Positions 44,489-55,875 of a stretch of DNA of 64,000 nt are shown one piece after another; the stretch's first letter is position 1; each line of letters starts with the position of its first letter. The stretch is from Moringa oleifera (lineage: Eukaryota > Streptophyta > Magnoliopsida > Brassicales > Moringaceae). Location: assembly GCA_021397835.1 (NCBI GenBank), contig JAJFZO010000707.1, positions 137,501-201,500 of the forward strand, in the 5' to 3' direction. Below the pieces are notes generated by a model that saw only the letters and a list, made by a program, of their open reading frames with translations, had not been told where the DNA came from and made no database searches. A program made the position numbers and the translations under genes.

Positions 44489-45789
44489 TTAGCTGGAGCT
44501 CTGATGCGAGTTCTATTGGGTAAAGCCAATGATTAGAGGCATCGGGGGCACAATGCCCTCAACCTATTCTTAAAATTTAAATAAGTAGTACGGGGCAGTT
44601 GCTTCCTTGAGTCGTCCACGGAATCGAAAGCTCCAAGTTGGCCATTTTTGGTAAGCAAAACTGGCGATGCGAGATGAACCAAAAGTTGGGTTACAATGCC
44701 CAACTACGTGCTAACCTAGAACCCACAAAGGGTGTTGGTCAATTAAGATAGTAGGATGGTGGTCATGGAAGTCAAAATCTGCTAAGGAGTGTGTAACAAC
44801 TCACCTGCCAAATCAACTAGCCCCAAAAATAGATGGCACTAAAGCGCGCAACATATACCCAGCCGTTAGGGCAAGGGCGAAGCCCCAATGAGTAAGAGGG
44901 CACAGTGGTCACCGCAAAACCTGAGGCGCGAGCCTGGGTGGAGTGGCCATTGGTGCAAATCTTCGTGGTAGTGGCAAATATTCAAATAAGAACTTTGAAG
45001 GCCGAAAAAGGGAAAGATTCCATGTGAACGGCAGTTGCACATGGGTTAGTAGATCCTAAGAGATGGGGGAAGCCCGTCGGATAGTGCCTCGGCGTGAACT
45101 TAGAAAGGGGATCTGATTAAAATTTCAGAATCGGGAAGTGGCGACTGACGGTAATGTTAGGGAGTCTAGAGATGTCGACGGGGGCCCCAAAAAGAGTTAT
45201 TTTTTCTGTTTAACATCCTGCTTGCCTTAGAAACAGCTCAGCCGTAGGTAGGATCCAGCGGTTGGAAGAGCACCGCATGTCACATGGTGTTCTGTGTGCT
45301 CCCAACAGCCATTGAAAATCCAAAGGACCTGAGTGTCTCCCATGCCCGATCGTACTCATAATGGCATCAGGTCTCCAAGGTGAGCAGCCTCTGGTCGATG
45401 GAACAATGTAGGCAAGCGAAGTCGGCAAAATGAATCCATAACCTTGAGAAAAGGATTGGCTCTAAGGGCTGGGCACGGGGGTCCCAATCTCGAATCCATC
45501 GGCCGTCGATGGATTGCTTGAGCTACTCCCGCGACGAGAGCGACCGAGGGACGGAATGGGGACGGTTCCTTCGGGGCCTTCCTCAGGCATCGAACAACCA
45601 ATTCAAAACTAGTATAGACAAGGGGAATCCAACTGTTTAATTAAAACAAAGCATTGCGATGATCCCTACAGATGCTCACGCAATGTGATTTTTGCCCAGT
45701 GCTCTAAATGTCAAAGTGAAGAAATTCAACCAAGCGTGGGTAAACGGAGGGAGTAACTATGACTCTCTTAAGGTAGTCAAATGCCTTGA
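43496..45789 (+). rRNA. 26S rRNA, 3'-truncated
   Basis: About 2.29 kb of 26S, from before GAGTTTAAGCATATCAATAA to CTCTTAAGGTAGTCAAATGCC. A short local duplication of the GAGAGGGTGAGAGCC type lies at 43705-43731. The 3' third is missing: at 45781-45788 26S passes into an IGS monomer at the shared ATGCCTCG (here ATGCCTTG). Confidence 0.92.
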
Positions 45790-46295
45790 TAGCCCCCAGC
45801 AGGCACAGCATGGGTTGCTTGCCCAGCATTCGGCAGCGGTGGGGGTGCCAGCCAGGCCATAGGCGCCCATCGCGAACTAGCCCCCTCATCCTTGCCCCTC
45901 AACTTACTGCCCAGCGAGCTAGCTAGGGGAGCAGCATCGAACAGATCCTAGGCACGGGAGGCATGCCTCGGTAGCCCTTAGCAGGCATGGCATGGGCTGC
46001 TTGTCCAGCGGGCGGCAGTGGTGGGCATGCTAGCTAGGCCACTGGCACCAATTGTGAGCCAGCCCCCTCGTCCCTGCCCCTCGACATAGTGCCCAGCGAG
46101 CAAGTCAAGAGAGCCACGTCACTCGGACCCTGGGCTGGGAGGCATACCTTGGCAGCCCCTAAGCGGAATGCCATGGGCTTCTTGCCCAACGTGTAGCAGC
46201 GGTAGCCAAGCCAGCTAGGCTACGGGCGTCCATCACAAGCCAGCCCCTCAACATAATGCTCAGGAAGCGAGCTAGGGGAGTCGCGTCACACGGAC
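45784..46295 (+). repeat. IGS subrepeat array A5, about 3 monomers
   Basis: 182-bp-family monomers joined on the left to the middle of 26S and on the right to 18S at GACTGTGAAACTGC (46293). No unique IGS, Pol I start or ETS is present. Confidence 0.84.
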
Positions 46296-46561
46296 TGTGA
46301 AACTGCGAATGGCTCATTAAATCAGTTATTGTTTATTTAATGGTACCTACTACTCGGATAACCATAGTAATTCTAGAGCTAATACGTGCAACAAACCTTG
46401 ACTTCTGGAAAGGGCACATTTATTAGATAAAAGGTGGACGCGAGCTTCGCCTATTGCTCTGATGATTCATGATAACTTAACGGATCGCAAGGCCATCGTG
46501 CCGGTGACGCATCATTTAAATTTTTGCCTTATCAACTTTCGATGGTAGGATAGTTGCCTAC
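46293..46561 (+). rRNA. 18S rRNA 5' region, missing the first ~80 nt
   Basis: GACTGTGAAACTGCGAATGG through GTTGCCTAC. It keeps more CpG sites than 27143-27488 in the first part. CCTAC at 46557-46561 is the left target duplication. Confidence 0.9.
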
Positions 46562-47581
46562 TGTTAGACCCTTAAATCTGAGTGCCAAGGCATAGGCATG
46601 GTGAGTCTTGCTCCATGCTCGGACCTACAAGTGTGAAGGACCACGCTAGCAAGGCAAAAACGCATAAGTTAGATATGAAAACGAATGCAGGAGACTTAGT
46701 GAGAAATCGAGTTTCATACATACAATGGCGAGATTCGCTGGTGAGTTGGGAACCTTGTGGAGCAAGGGATGAAGCACATAAACAAACCCATAAGCCTGCT
46801 TAAGGGGAAAAGCGGCAGAGATGCCTCAAAAAAGCACCAGTACATGGTGGTGCGAATATGTCCAGTGATGGGAACATAAGGTAGAATCCGGGAACCCAGC
46901 TTGGCATGGATGGAAAGTCCAGCAAGTGAAGATATTTCACAAAGAAAGCATATGGCTATTGGCTAGGGGAGGATCAAGCGATAGAAGGATAAGAAAGAGA
47001 TGTCTATCCCAAAAGCCAAGGGAGATAAGGCTCGAAAAGAGTCCTGAACGAAAACCACTTCCTAAAGCCTATCCAAACCGGTTGAAAGTGGATAAGAAGG
47101 CTTGGAAAAGACTTCAAAGGAGATGAGATCCTTGACTCAAGGAGAGTCCTTGCGGGAGAAGGATGTTATCCAAACTTTGAAGATAAGCCTCAATGAGATA
47201 AAGATTTATGATCAAGATTGGGTGGCCTATCCAAAAAGCGTGCGATAACTAAGAGGGAGTGTTTGAGTAGGACACTCCTCAACTAGTATAAAAAGGGAGC
47301 TTGGGTTCAATTGTAAACACATCGAGTAATACAAACTCAAGTATGTGGGTAGCTAGAGGCTTTGGGTGCTCTTAGAGAGAGACATTTCTTTTGTAAAGAG
47401 TTCCTTTATTATCAATAAAGGTTGAGAAAGAGTTCTCGTAATATTGTCTTCTTACTTTGCTTTTGCGTTGTTGGCTCTTATTCTTCTTTTGGCATGGGCT
47501 TAAAAAGTTGGGCTGGTTAGGTGGACGCATCTAGCACCATCACACTAGAGTTGCGCTGATTCTGCAGTTGACGGTGTGACA
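46562..47581 (+). mobile_element. Solo LTR of the 18S-inserted chromovirus, copy 3
   Basis: TGTTAGACCC to GGTGTGACA, 1020 bp, TATAAAAAGGG at 47287. Flanked by CCTAC at 46557-46561 and 47582-47586, at the same 18S nucleotide as the other copies. It is more diverged from copies 1 and 2 than they are from each other. Confidence 0.92.
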
Positions 47582-47761
47582 CCTACTATGGTGGTGACGG
47601 GTGATGGAGAATTAGGGTTCGATTCCGGAGAGGGAGCCTGAGAAATGGCTACCACATCCAAGGAAGGCAGCAGGCGTGAAAATTACCCAATCCTGACATG
47701 GGGAGGTAATGACAATAAATAACAATACCGGGCTGTTCGAGTCTGGTAATTGGAATGAGTA
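47582..47761 (+). pseudogene. 18S rRNA fragment downstream of solo LTR copy 3
   Basis: 180 nt from CCTACTATGGTGGTGACGGG to TGGAATGAGTA. It ends in the 8-bp overlap AATGAGTA (47754-47761), after which 26S sequence follows. Confidence 0.9.
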
Positions 47762-48605
47762 GGAGGGCGTGGTGGTCATCGCAAAACTTGAGGCGTGAGC
47801 CTAGGAGTAGCGACCATCTGTGCAGATCTTGGTGGTAGTAGTAAATATTCAAATGAGAACATTGAAGGCCGACACTTGCACATGGGTTAGTCGATCCTAA
47901 GAGACGGGGGAAGCCCATCGGATAGCGCCTCGACGCGAGGTTTGAAAGGGGATCCGGCTAAAATTTTGAAACTGGGATGTGGCAGCTGACGGTAATGTTA
48001 GGGAGTCTGAAGATGTTAATGGGGGCCTCAGAAAGAGTTATCTTTTCTGTTTAACAGCTTGCCCACCCTAGAAACGGCTCAGCTGGAGGTAGGGTTCAGT
48101 GGCTGGAAGAGCATTGCATGTCGCGTGGTGTTCGGTGCGCCCCCGATGGCCTTTGAAAATCTGGAGGACCGAGTGCCTCCCATGCCCGATTGTACTCTTA
48201 ACCACATCAGGTCTCCAAGGTGAACAGCCTCTAGTTGATGGAACAATGTAGGCAAGGGAAGTCGACAAAATGGATCTATAACCTTGGGAAAAGAATTGGC
48301 TCTGAGGGTTGGGCACAGGGGTCCTAGTCCCGAACCCATCAGCTGTCGATAGACTGCTCGAGCTGCTGTCACGATGAGAGTGGGTTGTCGCATGCCGGCT
48401 GGGGATGGACTAGGAACGGTTCATTCAGGGGCCTTCCTTGGGCGTCGAACAGCCAACTCAGAACTTGTACGAATAAGGGGAATCCGACTGTTTAATTAAA
48501 ACAAAGCATTGCGATGGTCCCTGTGGATGCTCATGCAATGTGATTTCTACCCGGTGCTCTGAATGTCAAAGTGAAGAAATTCAACCAAGCGTGGGTAAAC
48601 GGGGG

Positions 48606-48651
<46 letters not shown>

Positions 48652-48737
48652 ACATGAATGGATTAATGAGATTCCAATTGTCCCTGTCTATTATCCAACG
48701 AAACCACAGCCAAGGGAACGGGCTTGGCAGAATCAGT

Positions 48738-48768
<31 letters not shown>

Positions 48769-49143
48769 GGTCCGACTTTGCGAAATGACTTGGGAGGTGT
48801 AGGATAAGTGGGAGCCGAAAATGGCGAAAGTGAAATACCACTACATTTAACGTTATTTTACTTATTTCGTGAATCAGAGGCGGGCCGTCGCCCCTCTTTT
48901 TGGACCCAAGGTCGGCTTCGGCTAGCTGATCTGGGTGGAAGACATTGTCAGGAGGGGAGTTTGGCTAGGGCGGCACATCTGTTAAAAGATAATGCAGATG
49001 TCCTAAGATGAGCCCAACGAGAACAGAAATCTCGTGTGGAACAAAAGGGTAAAAGCTCGTTTGAATCTGATTTCCACTACGAATACGACCCGTGAAAGCC
49101 TGGCCTATCAATCCTTTAGACCTTCAAAATTTGAAGCTAGAGA

Positions 49144-49181
<38 letters not shown>

Positions 49182-49738
49182 AGCCAAGCGTTCATTGCGA
49201 CGTGGCTTTTAAATCCTTTGATGTCGTCTCTTCCTATCATTGTGAAGTAGAATTCACTAACTGTTGGATTGTTCACCCACCAATAGGGAACATAAGCTGG
49301 GTTTAGGCCATCGTGAGACAGGTTATTTTTACCCTACTGATGCCCACGTCATGATAGTAATTCAACCTAGTACGAAAGGAACCATTGATTCGCATAATTG
49401 GTCATCGCGCTTAGTTGAAAAGCCAGTGGCGCGAAGTTACCGTGCACTGGATTATGACTAAATGCCTTTAACTCAAAATCCAGGATAGAAGGGATGCATG
49501 CACCCGTCACCTGATTGCCGACCTGCAGTAGGGACCACTCGGCCCCCAAAGGCACGTGTCATTGGCCAAGCCTGCGTGCTGGAGGAGCCTCGTGGGCTGC
49601 CTTGAAGTGTGATTCCCACCGAGCAACGGGTAGAATAATTTACAGACAACTTAAATATGCGATGGGGTATCGTAAGTGGTAGAGTGACCTTGCTGCCACG
49701 ATCCAGTAAGATTCAGCCCTTTGTTGCTTCGATTCATC
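47762..49738 (+). rRNA. 26S rRNA 3' part fused to 18S, degenerate
   Basis: It begins in mid-26S (GGAGGGCGTGGTGGTC) and runs about 2 kb to the 3' end near GCTTCGATTCAT. About 40 nt are missing at 47872-47877 and about 25 nt at 48603-48607. The sarcin-ricin loop reads AGTACGAAAGGAACC, a change in the GAGA tetraloop. The missing span between the two rRNAs covers about 1.3 kb of 18S, ITS1, 5.8S, ITS2 and the first half of 26S. Confidence 0.92.
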
Positions 49739-49894
49739 CGTCTCTTTTTGGCAATTGATGCCCCGAGGTCTCAAATCGTCCCTCAAGATAATGACCAGGA
49801 AAAAGAAGCAAGTCCTTTGGGCTTGTGGAGAACGAGAAACGAAGGGAAACACACTTGGAAACATATCGGGAAGCATTGGGAAACATTTGGAAAC
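49739..49894 (+). other. Shortened 26S 3' flank
   Basis: Matches other flanks up to GGGAAGCATTGGG and then joins an IGS monomer at ACATGGGCTGC (about 49895). The TATATATA segment and the CTTGTCCCTCGATG leader are missing. No gene. Confidence 0.6.
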
Positions 49895-52800
49895 ACATGG
49901 GCTGCTTGCCCAGCGTGCAGCAACTGTTGGCGTGCCAGCCAGGCTACGGGCGCCCATCGCGAGCAAGCCCCCTCGTCCCTGCCCCTCCACTTACTGCCCA
50001 GCGAGCAAGGCAGAGGAGCCGCGTCACACAGGCCCTGGGCATGAGAGTCATGCCTCGGCAGCCCCCAGCAGGCACGACATGGGCTGCTTGCCCAGCGTGG
50101 GGCAGCGGTGGGCGCGCCAGCGAGGCCATGGGCGCCCATCGCGAGCCAGGGGAGCCGCGTTACATGGACCCTGGGCATGGGAAGCATGACTCAGCAGCCC
50201 CAAGCAGGCACGGTATGGGCTGCCAGCCCAGCGTGCGGAAGCCGTGGGCGCACGAGCCAGGCCACGGGCGCCCATCGCGAGCCAGCCCCCTTGTCTTTAC
50301 CCCTTGACTTACTGCCCAGCAAGCGAGCCAGGGGAGCTGCATTGCACAAAAAATGGTGATGGGAGGCATGCCTCGGCAGCCCCCAGAAGGCACCGCATGG
50401 GCTGCTTGCCCACTGTGCGGCATCAGTGGGCACACCAGCAAGGCCACGGGCGCCCATCAGGAGCCAGCCCCCTCGTCCCTGCCCCTCGACATGGTGCCGA
50501 GCGAGCGAGCCAGGGGAGCCATGTCACATGGACCTTGGGCATGGAAGGCATGCTGCGGCAGCCCCCAGAAAGAACCGCATGGGCTGCTTACGCGCCGTAC
50601 GGCAGCGGTGGGCACACCAGCGAGGCCACGGGCGCCCATCACTTGCCAGCCCCCTCGTCCCTACTCCTCGACGTAGTGCCCAGCGAGCGAGCCAGGGGAG
50701 CCACGTCACATGGACCCTGGGCACGGAAGGCATACCTCGGCAGCCCCCAGCAGGCACGGCATGGGCCAAGTGCCCAGCGTGTGGTAGCTGTGCGCGCACC
50801 AGCCAGGCCAGTGGGGCCCATCGCGAGCGAGTCCCCTCGTCCCCGACCCTCGACGTAGTGCCCAGCGAGCGAGCTAGGGGAGCCACGTTGCAAGGACAAT
50901 GGGCGCAGGATGAATGCCTCAGCAGCCCCCAGCAGGCACTGCATGGGCTGCTTTCCCAGAGTGCAGAAGCTGTGGGCACGCCAGCCAGGCTACGGGCACC
51001 CATCGTGAGCCAGGCCCCTCCACTTACTGCCCAGTAAGCGAGGCATGGACCCTGGGCACGAGAGTCATGCCTCGGCAGCTGCTAGCAGGCAAGGCATGGG
51101 CTGCTTTCCAAGTGTGCGGCAGCGGATGGCACGCCAGCAAGGCCTCAGGCACCCATCGCGAGCTAGCCCCCTTGTCCCTGCCCCTCGACTTACTGCCCAG
51201 CTAGCGAGCCAGAGGAGCTGCGTCACATGGACCCAGGTCACGGGAGCCATGCCTCGGCAGCCCCCAGCAGGCACCGCAGGGGCTGCTTGCCCACTGTGCG
51301 GTAGCGGTGGGCATACCAGCAAAGCCACGGGCGCCCATCACGTGCCAACCCCCTCGTCCCTGCCCCTCGACATGGTGCCCAGCAAGTAAGCCAGGGGAGC
51401 CATGTCGCATGGACCCTGGGCACGGGAGGCATGCCTCGGCAGTGCCCAGCAGGCACGGCATGGGCCAAGTGCCCAGCGTGCAGCAGCTGTGGGCGCGCCA
51501 GCCATGCCAGTGGCGCCCATCGTGAGCCAGCCCCCTTGTCCCCGACCCTCGACATAGTGACCAGCGAGGGAGCCAGGGGAGCCGCGTCACACGAACACTG
51601 GCACAGGATGCATGCCTAAGCAGCCCCTAGTAGGCACGGCATGGGCCAAGTGCCCAGCGTGCGGCAGCAGTAGGCGTGCCAGCTTGGCCAGAGGTGCCCA
51701 TCGCGAGCTAGTCCCCTCGTCCCCAAACCTCGATATAGTGCCCAGCAAGCGATCCAGGGGTGCCGTATCATAAGGACCCTGGGCACTGGAGGCATGCCTC
51801 GGCAGCCCCCAGCAGGCATGGCACGTGCTGCTTGCCTAGCTTGCGGCAGCTGTGGGCGCGCCAGCAAGGCTACGGGCACCCATAGTGTGCCAGCCCCCTC
51901 GTCCTTGCCCTCGTCACGGTGCCCAGCGAGCGAGCTAGGGAAGCCGCGTCTATGGACCCTGGGCACGGTGGGCATACCTCGGCAGCCCCCAGCAGGCATG
52001 GCATGTGCTGCTTGCCTAGCTTGCGGCAGCTATGGGAGTGACAGCAAGGCTATGGGCACCCATCGCGAGCCAAACCCCTCGTCCTTGCCCCTCCACTTAC
52101 TGCCCAGCGAGGGAGGCAGGGGGGCAGCATGACATGGACCCCGGGCATGAGAATCATGCTTCATCAGCCCCCAGCAGGCAATGCATGGGCTGCTTTCCCA
52201 GCGTGCGGCAGCAGTTGGCGCGCCAGCCAAGCCACGGGCGCCCATCACGAGCCAGCCCCCTCGTCCCTGCCTCTTGACTTACTGCCCAGCTAGCGAGCTA
52301 GGGGAGCCGTGTCACATGGACCTTGGGCACGAGAGTCATGCCTCAGCAAGCCCCGAGCAGGCACAGCATGGGCTGTTCTCCCAGTGTGCGGCAGTTGTGG
52401 GCGCGCCAGCAAGGCTACGGGCACCCATCGCTTGCCAGCCAGCTCGTCCCTGCCCCTCGACATGGTGCCTAGCGAGTGAGGCAGGGGAGCCACGTCGCAT
52501 GGACCCTGGGCATGGGAGGCATGCCTTGGCGGCCCCGAGCAGGCACAGCATGTGCTGCTTGCCCAGCTTGCGGCGGCTGTGGGGGCGACAGCAAGGCTTC
52601 GGGCACCCATCGCGAGCCAGCCCCCTAGTCGCTGCCCCTCCACTTACTGCCCAGCGAGCGAGGCAGGGGGGCTGCGTCACACGGACCCCGGGCATGAGAG
52701 TCATGCCTCGGCAGCCCCCACCAGGCAAGGCATGGGCTGCTTTCCCAGTGTGCAGCAGCGGTTGGCTCACCAGCCAGGCCACGGGCACCCATCGCGAGCG

Positions 52801-54147
52801 AGCCCCCTCGTTCCTGCCCCTCCACTTATTGCTCAGCTAGCGAGCTAGGGGAGCCGCGTCGCACGGGCCCTGTGCATGGGAGGCACATGTATTCAGCCCC
52901 TAGTAGGCACGGCATGGGCCAAGTGCCCAGCGTGCGGCAGCGGTGGGCATGCCAGCTAGGCCACTAGCGCCCAACGGGAGCCAGCCCCATCGTCCCTGTC
53001 CCTCGACATAGTGCCCAGCGAGCGAACCAGGGGAGCTGCATTGCATGGACCCTGGGAACGGGAGGCATGCCTTTGTAGTCCCCATCAGGCATGGCATGGG
53101 CCAACTACCCAGCGTGCAGCAGCGGTGGGTGCGCCAGCCAGGCCAGTGGCGCCCATCGCGAGCCAACCCTCTTGTCCCCTACCGTCGACGTAGTGCCCAG
53201 CGAGCGAGCCATGGGAGCCGTGACGCTTGGACACTGGGCACGGGAGGCATGCCTCAGCAGCCCCCAGCAGGCACGGCATGGGCTGCTTGCTCAGCGTGCG
53301 GCAGCTGTGGGCACACCAGCAAGGCCACGGGCACCCATTGCGTGCGAGCACCCTCTTATCTGATCCTCGACATGATGCCCAGCGAGCGAGCTAGGGGAGC
53401 AGTGTGGCACAGACACTAGGCATGGTAGGCATGCCTCGGCAGCCCCCAGCAGTCATGGCATTGGCCGCTTGCCCAGTGTGCGGCAGTTGTGGGCGCGCCA
53501 GCCAGGCCACGGGCGCCCATCGTGAGCTAGCCCCCTCGTCCCTGCCCCTACACTTACGGCCCAACAAGCGAGCCACCGGAGCCGCGTCGCACAGACACTG
53601 GGCACAGGAGGCATGCCTCGGCAGCCCCCAGCAAGCATGGCATGGGCTGCTTCCCTTGCGTGCGGCAGCGGTGGTCACACCGGCAAGGCCACTGGTGCCC
53701 ATCGCGTGCCAGCCCCCTCGTCCCTGCCCCTCGACATGGTGTCCAACGAGCAAGCCTGGGGAGCCGTAACACATGGACCCTGAGCATGGGAGGCATGCCT
53801 CAGTAAAGCTCAGCAGGCATGGCATGGGCTTCTTGCCCAGCGTGTGGCAGTGATGGGCACACTAGCAAGGCCACGGGCGCCCATCGCGTGCCAGCCCCCT
53901 CGTCCCTGCCCATTAACATGGTGCCCAGCGAGCGAGCCAGGGGAGCCACGTCGCACGGACACTGGGCACAGGAGGCATGGCTTGGCAACCCCCAGCAGGC
54001 ACGACATGGTTTGCTTGCCCAGCGTGTGGCAGCTGTGGGCGCGCCAGCCAGGCTACGGGCGCCTATTGCGAGCCAACCCCTTCATCCTGGCGCTCGTCAT
54101 GGTGCCCAGCGATCCAGCTAGGGGAGCCACATCGCATGGACCCTGGG
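49895..54147 (+). repeat. IGS subrepeat array A6, about 23 monomers
   Basis: It follows the same monomer order as array A1 from about 415 onwards: the GCTGTTGGCGTGCC monomer, then the short monomer lacking about 45 bp (CGCGAGCCAGGGGAGC, 50138-50153 against 658-673), and at the end the GCCCAGCGATCCAGC monomer (54105 against 2813). A6 has about 1.8 kb more monomers between these anchors. It ends at ACCCTGGGCA, where el3 begins. Confidence 0.87.
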
Positions 54148-54303
54148 CAAATAAGATCGGTAGCTGGGAAAGATACCGAATATGCCCGACTCATAGAGGA
54201 AGTGAGCAAAAGCTTGAGCTGAAGATATTGGATCGAGGATGGGTTGCTATATGCTTGAGGAGACAGACTATTTGTGCCTAAGTCTGGAGGACTTTGAAAA
54301 TAG

Positions 54304-55062
54304 TTGCTGAGGGAAACCCATGACCCGTTATGGGCAGGTCATTCGGGTGTCAAGAGGATGCTCGCGCTACTGACAAGAGCCTATTACCAGCCCAAGTTGA
54401 TGGAAGATGTGGAGGCCTATGTTCGCACATGCTTAGTGTGCCAACAAGACAAAATGGATAGAAGGAAGGAGGCGGGTTTACTCCAACCCTTGCCCATTCC
54501 GGAACACCCATGGGAGTCGGTGTCCATGGATTTCATTGTGGGCTTCCCAAAGGTAAGGGGATTATCCGTTATAATGGTGATTGTTGATAGGTTCTCAAAG
54601 TATGCTATCTTTGTTCCTGTTACTTGAGCGTGCCCAGCTGATACGGCCACTGAGATGTTTTCCAAATATGTTGTTAAGTTATTTAGGTTGCTGAAAGACA
54701 TTGTGAGTGACAGAGATGCTAGATTCATGGGAAGATTCTAGATAGTGTTGCTAAACATGATAGGAATAGAACTCAAATTCTCCACAGCAAACCATCCACA
54801 GACAGATGGTCAAACGGAGAGGGTAAATAGCTTGCTAGAGGAGTATTTGCAGCATTACATGACTGCAAGCCAAAGAGATTGGCTTGAATTATTGGATGTA
54901 GTGCAGTTTTGCTACAACATCCATCGCTCATCAACGATATGTCTAAGTCCCGCAGAGGTAGCTTTCGGGCAAAAACCAACGACGCCCCATGAGATAGCCA
55001 AGCAGAGGAGCCAAGGGAGCTGCCAGCAGCCTACCGTTATGCTCGGGACAAGCAAGAGTTGA
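54304..55062 (+). pseudogene. el3 integrase zinc-binding and core domains, broken
   Basis: Zinc-binding H-x6-H (THDPLWAGH) and CLVC, core Asp in SMDFIVGFPK, Asp in SDRDARF, Glu in QTDGQTERVN, all in one frame but cut by TGA 54625-54627 and TAG 54739-54741. After HEIAKQRSQGSC the frame shifts relative to the downstream part; el1 shows the same shift. Confidence 0.88.
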
Positions 55063-55612
55063 TTGACCAAGTGAAGGATAGCTCTTTTAAGGCATAGAGG
55101 CGTATGAAGAAATATGCTGACAAAAAGAGACGTGATGTTGAGTTCCAAGTTAAGGACAAGGTGCTACTGAAGCTGACACCTCAAATTTGGAAGAAAATCA
55201 CGAAGAAGGGAGTTCATCGAGGCCTTATCCCAAGGTATGATGGACCATTTGAGATTGAGAAGAAAGTTGGAGCAGTAGCTTACAGGTTAAAGCTACCACA
55301 ACATCTAAAGATGCACCCAAAATTCCACGTGAGCTTCCTTAAAGAGTTTCAGGGAGGTACCAATCGTAGATGTAAGCAGGCTAAGCGTGCATCGCCGGTA
55401 ACTCGAGTTCAATTTGACAAGGAAATAAAGAAAATCCTTGATCATCTAACAGAGGGCTATAGTAAGATGAATTGGAGGACATCCTACTTAGTCCAGTGGA
55501 AAGGTACCAGTGACGTGGATACGAGTTGGAAAAAGATACCACATTGTGGCAATTCAAGGACAAGATCAGGGTGTTTCACAACACTAAGCCGACGAGGGAG
55601 TCGGGCTCTTCT
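55063..55612 (+). pseudogene. el3 integrase C-terminus with chromodomain
   Basis: After a TAG at 55095-55097 (shared with el1) a frame of about 175 codons runs from 55104: GPY/F-type module (RYDGPFEIEKKVGAVAYRL, FHVSFLKEF), a basic linker, then the chromodomain (KEIKKILDHLTEGYSK, SYLVQWKGTS, VDTSW, about 55425-55530). A small deletion after DTSWKK shifts the last residues. Best preserved chromodomain in the window. Confidence 0.87.
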
Positions 55613-55625
55613 GGTGGGGGTGGTT
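55613..55625 (+). other. Polypurine tract of el3
   Basis: GGTGGGGGTGGTT immediately before the LTR start TGTTAGACCC. Confidence 0.65.
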
Positions 55626-55724
55626 TGTTAGACCCTTGAATCTAAGTACCAAGGCAAAGGCATGGTAAGTCTTGCTCCATGCTCAGACCTATAAGTGTGG
55701 AGGACCACACTAGCAAGGCAAAAA
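55626..55724 (+). repeat. 3' LTR fragment of el3, 99 bp
   Basis: First 99 bp of the LTR (TGTTAGACCCTTGAATC to AGCAAGGCAAAAA). The following LTR sequence in other copies, CGCATGAGTTAG, is replaced by 18S (TTAAAGTCTTTGGG). Confidence 0.88.
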
Positions 55725-55732
55725 TTAAAGTC

Positions 55733-55784
<52 letters not shown>

Positions 55785-55835
55785 TGAAGGGCACCACCAG
55801 GAGTAGAGCCTGCGGCTTAATTTGACTCAACACGG

Positions 55836-55875
<40 letters not shown>

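Larger units (their letters stand above)
54147..55724 (+). mobile_element. Chromovirus el3, 3' part only
   Basis: Starts inside the RNase H/integrase linker (GCAAATAAGATCGGTAGC, matching el1 from 7708), includes most of integrase, chromodomain, polypurine tract and the first 99 bp of the 3' LTR. The left edge is fused to an IGS monomer at GCA, the right edge to 18S at AAA. Homologous to el1 with the same stops. Confidence 0.92.
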
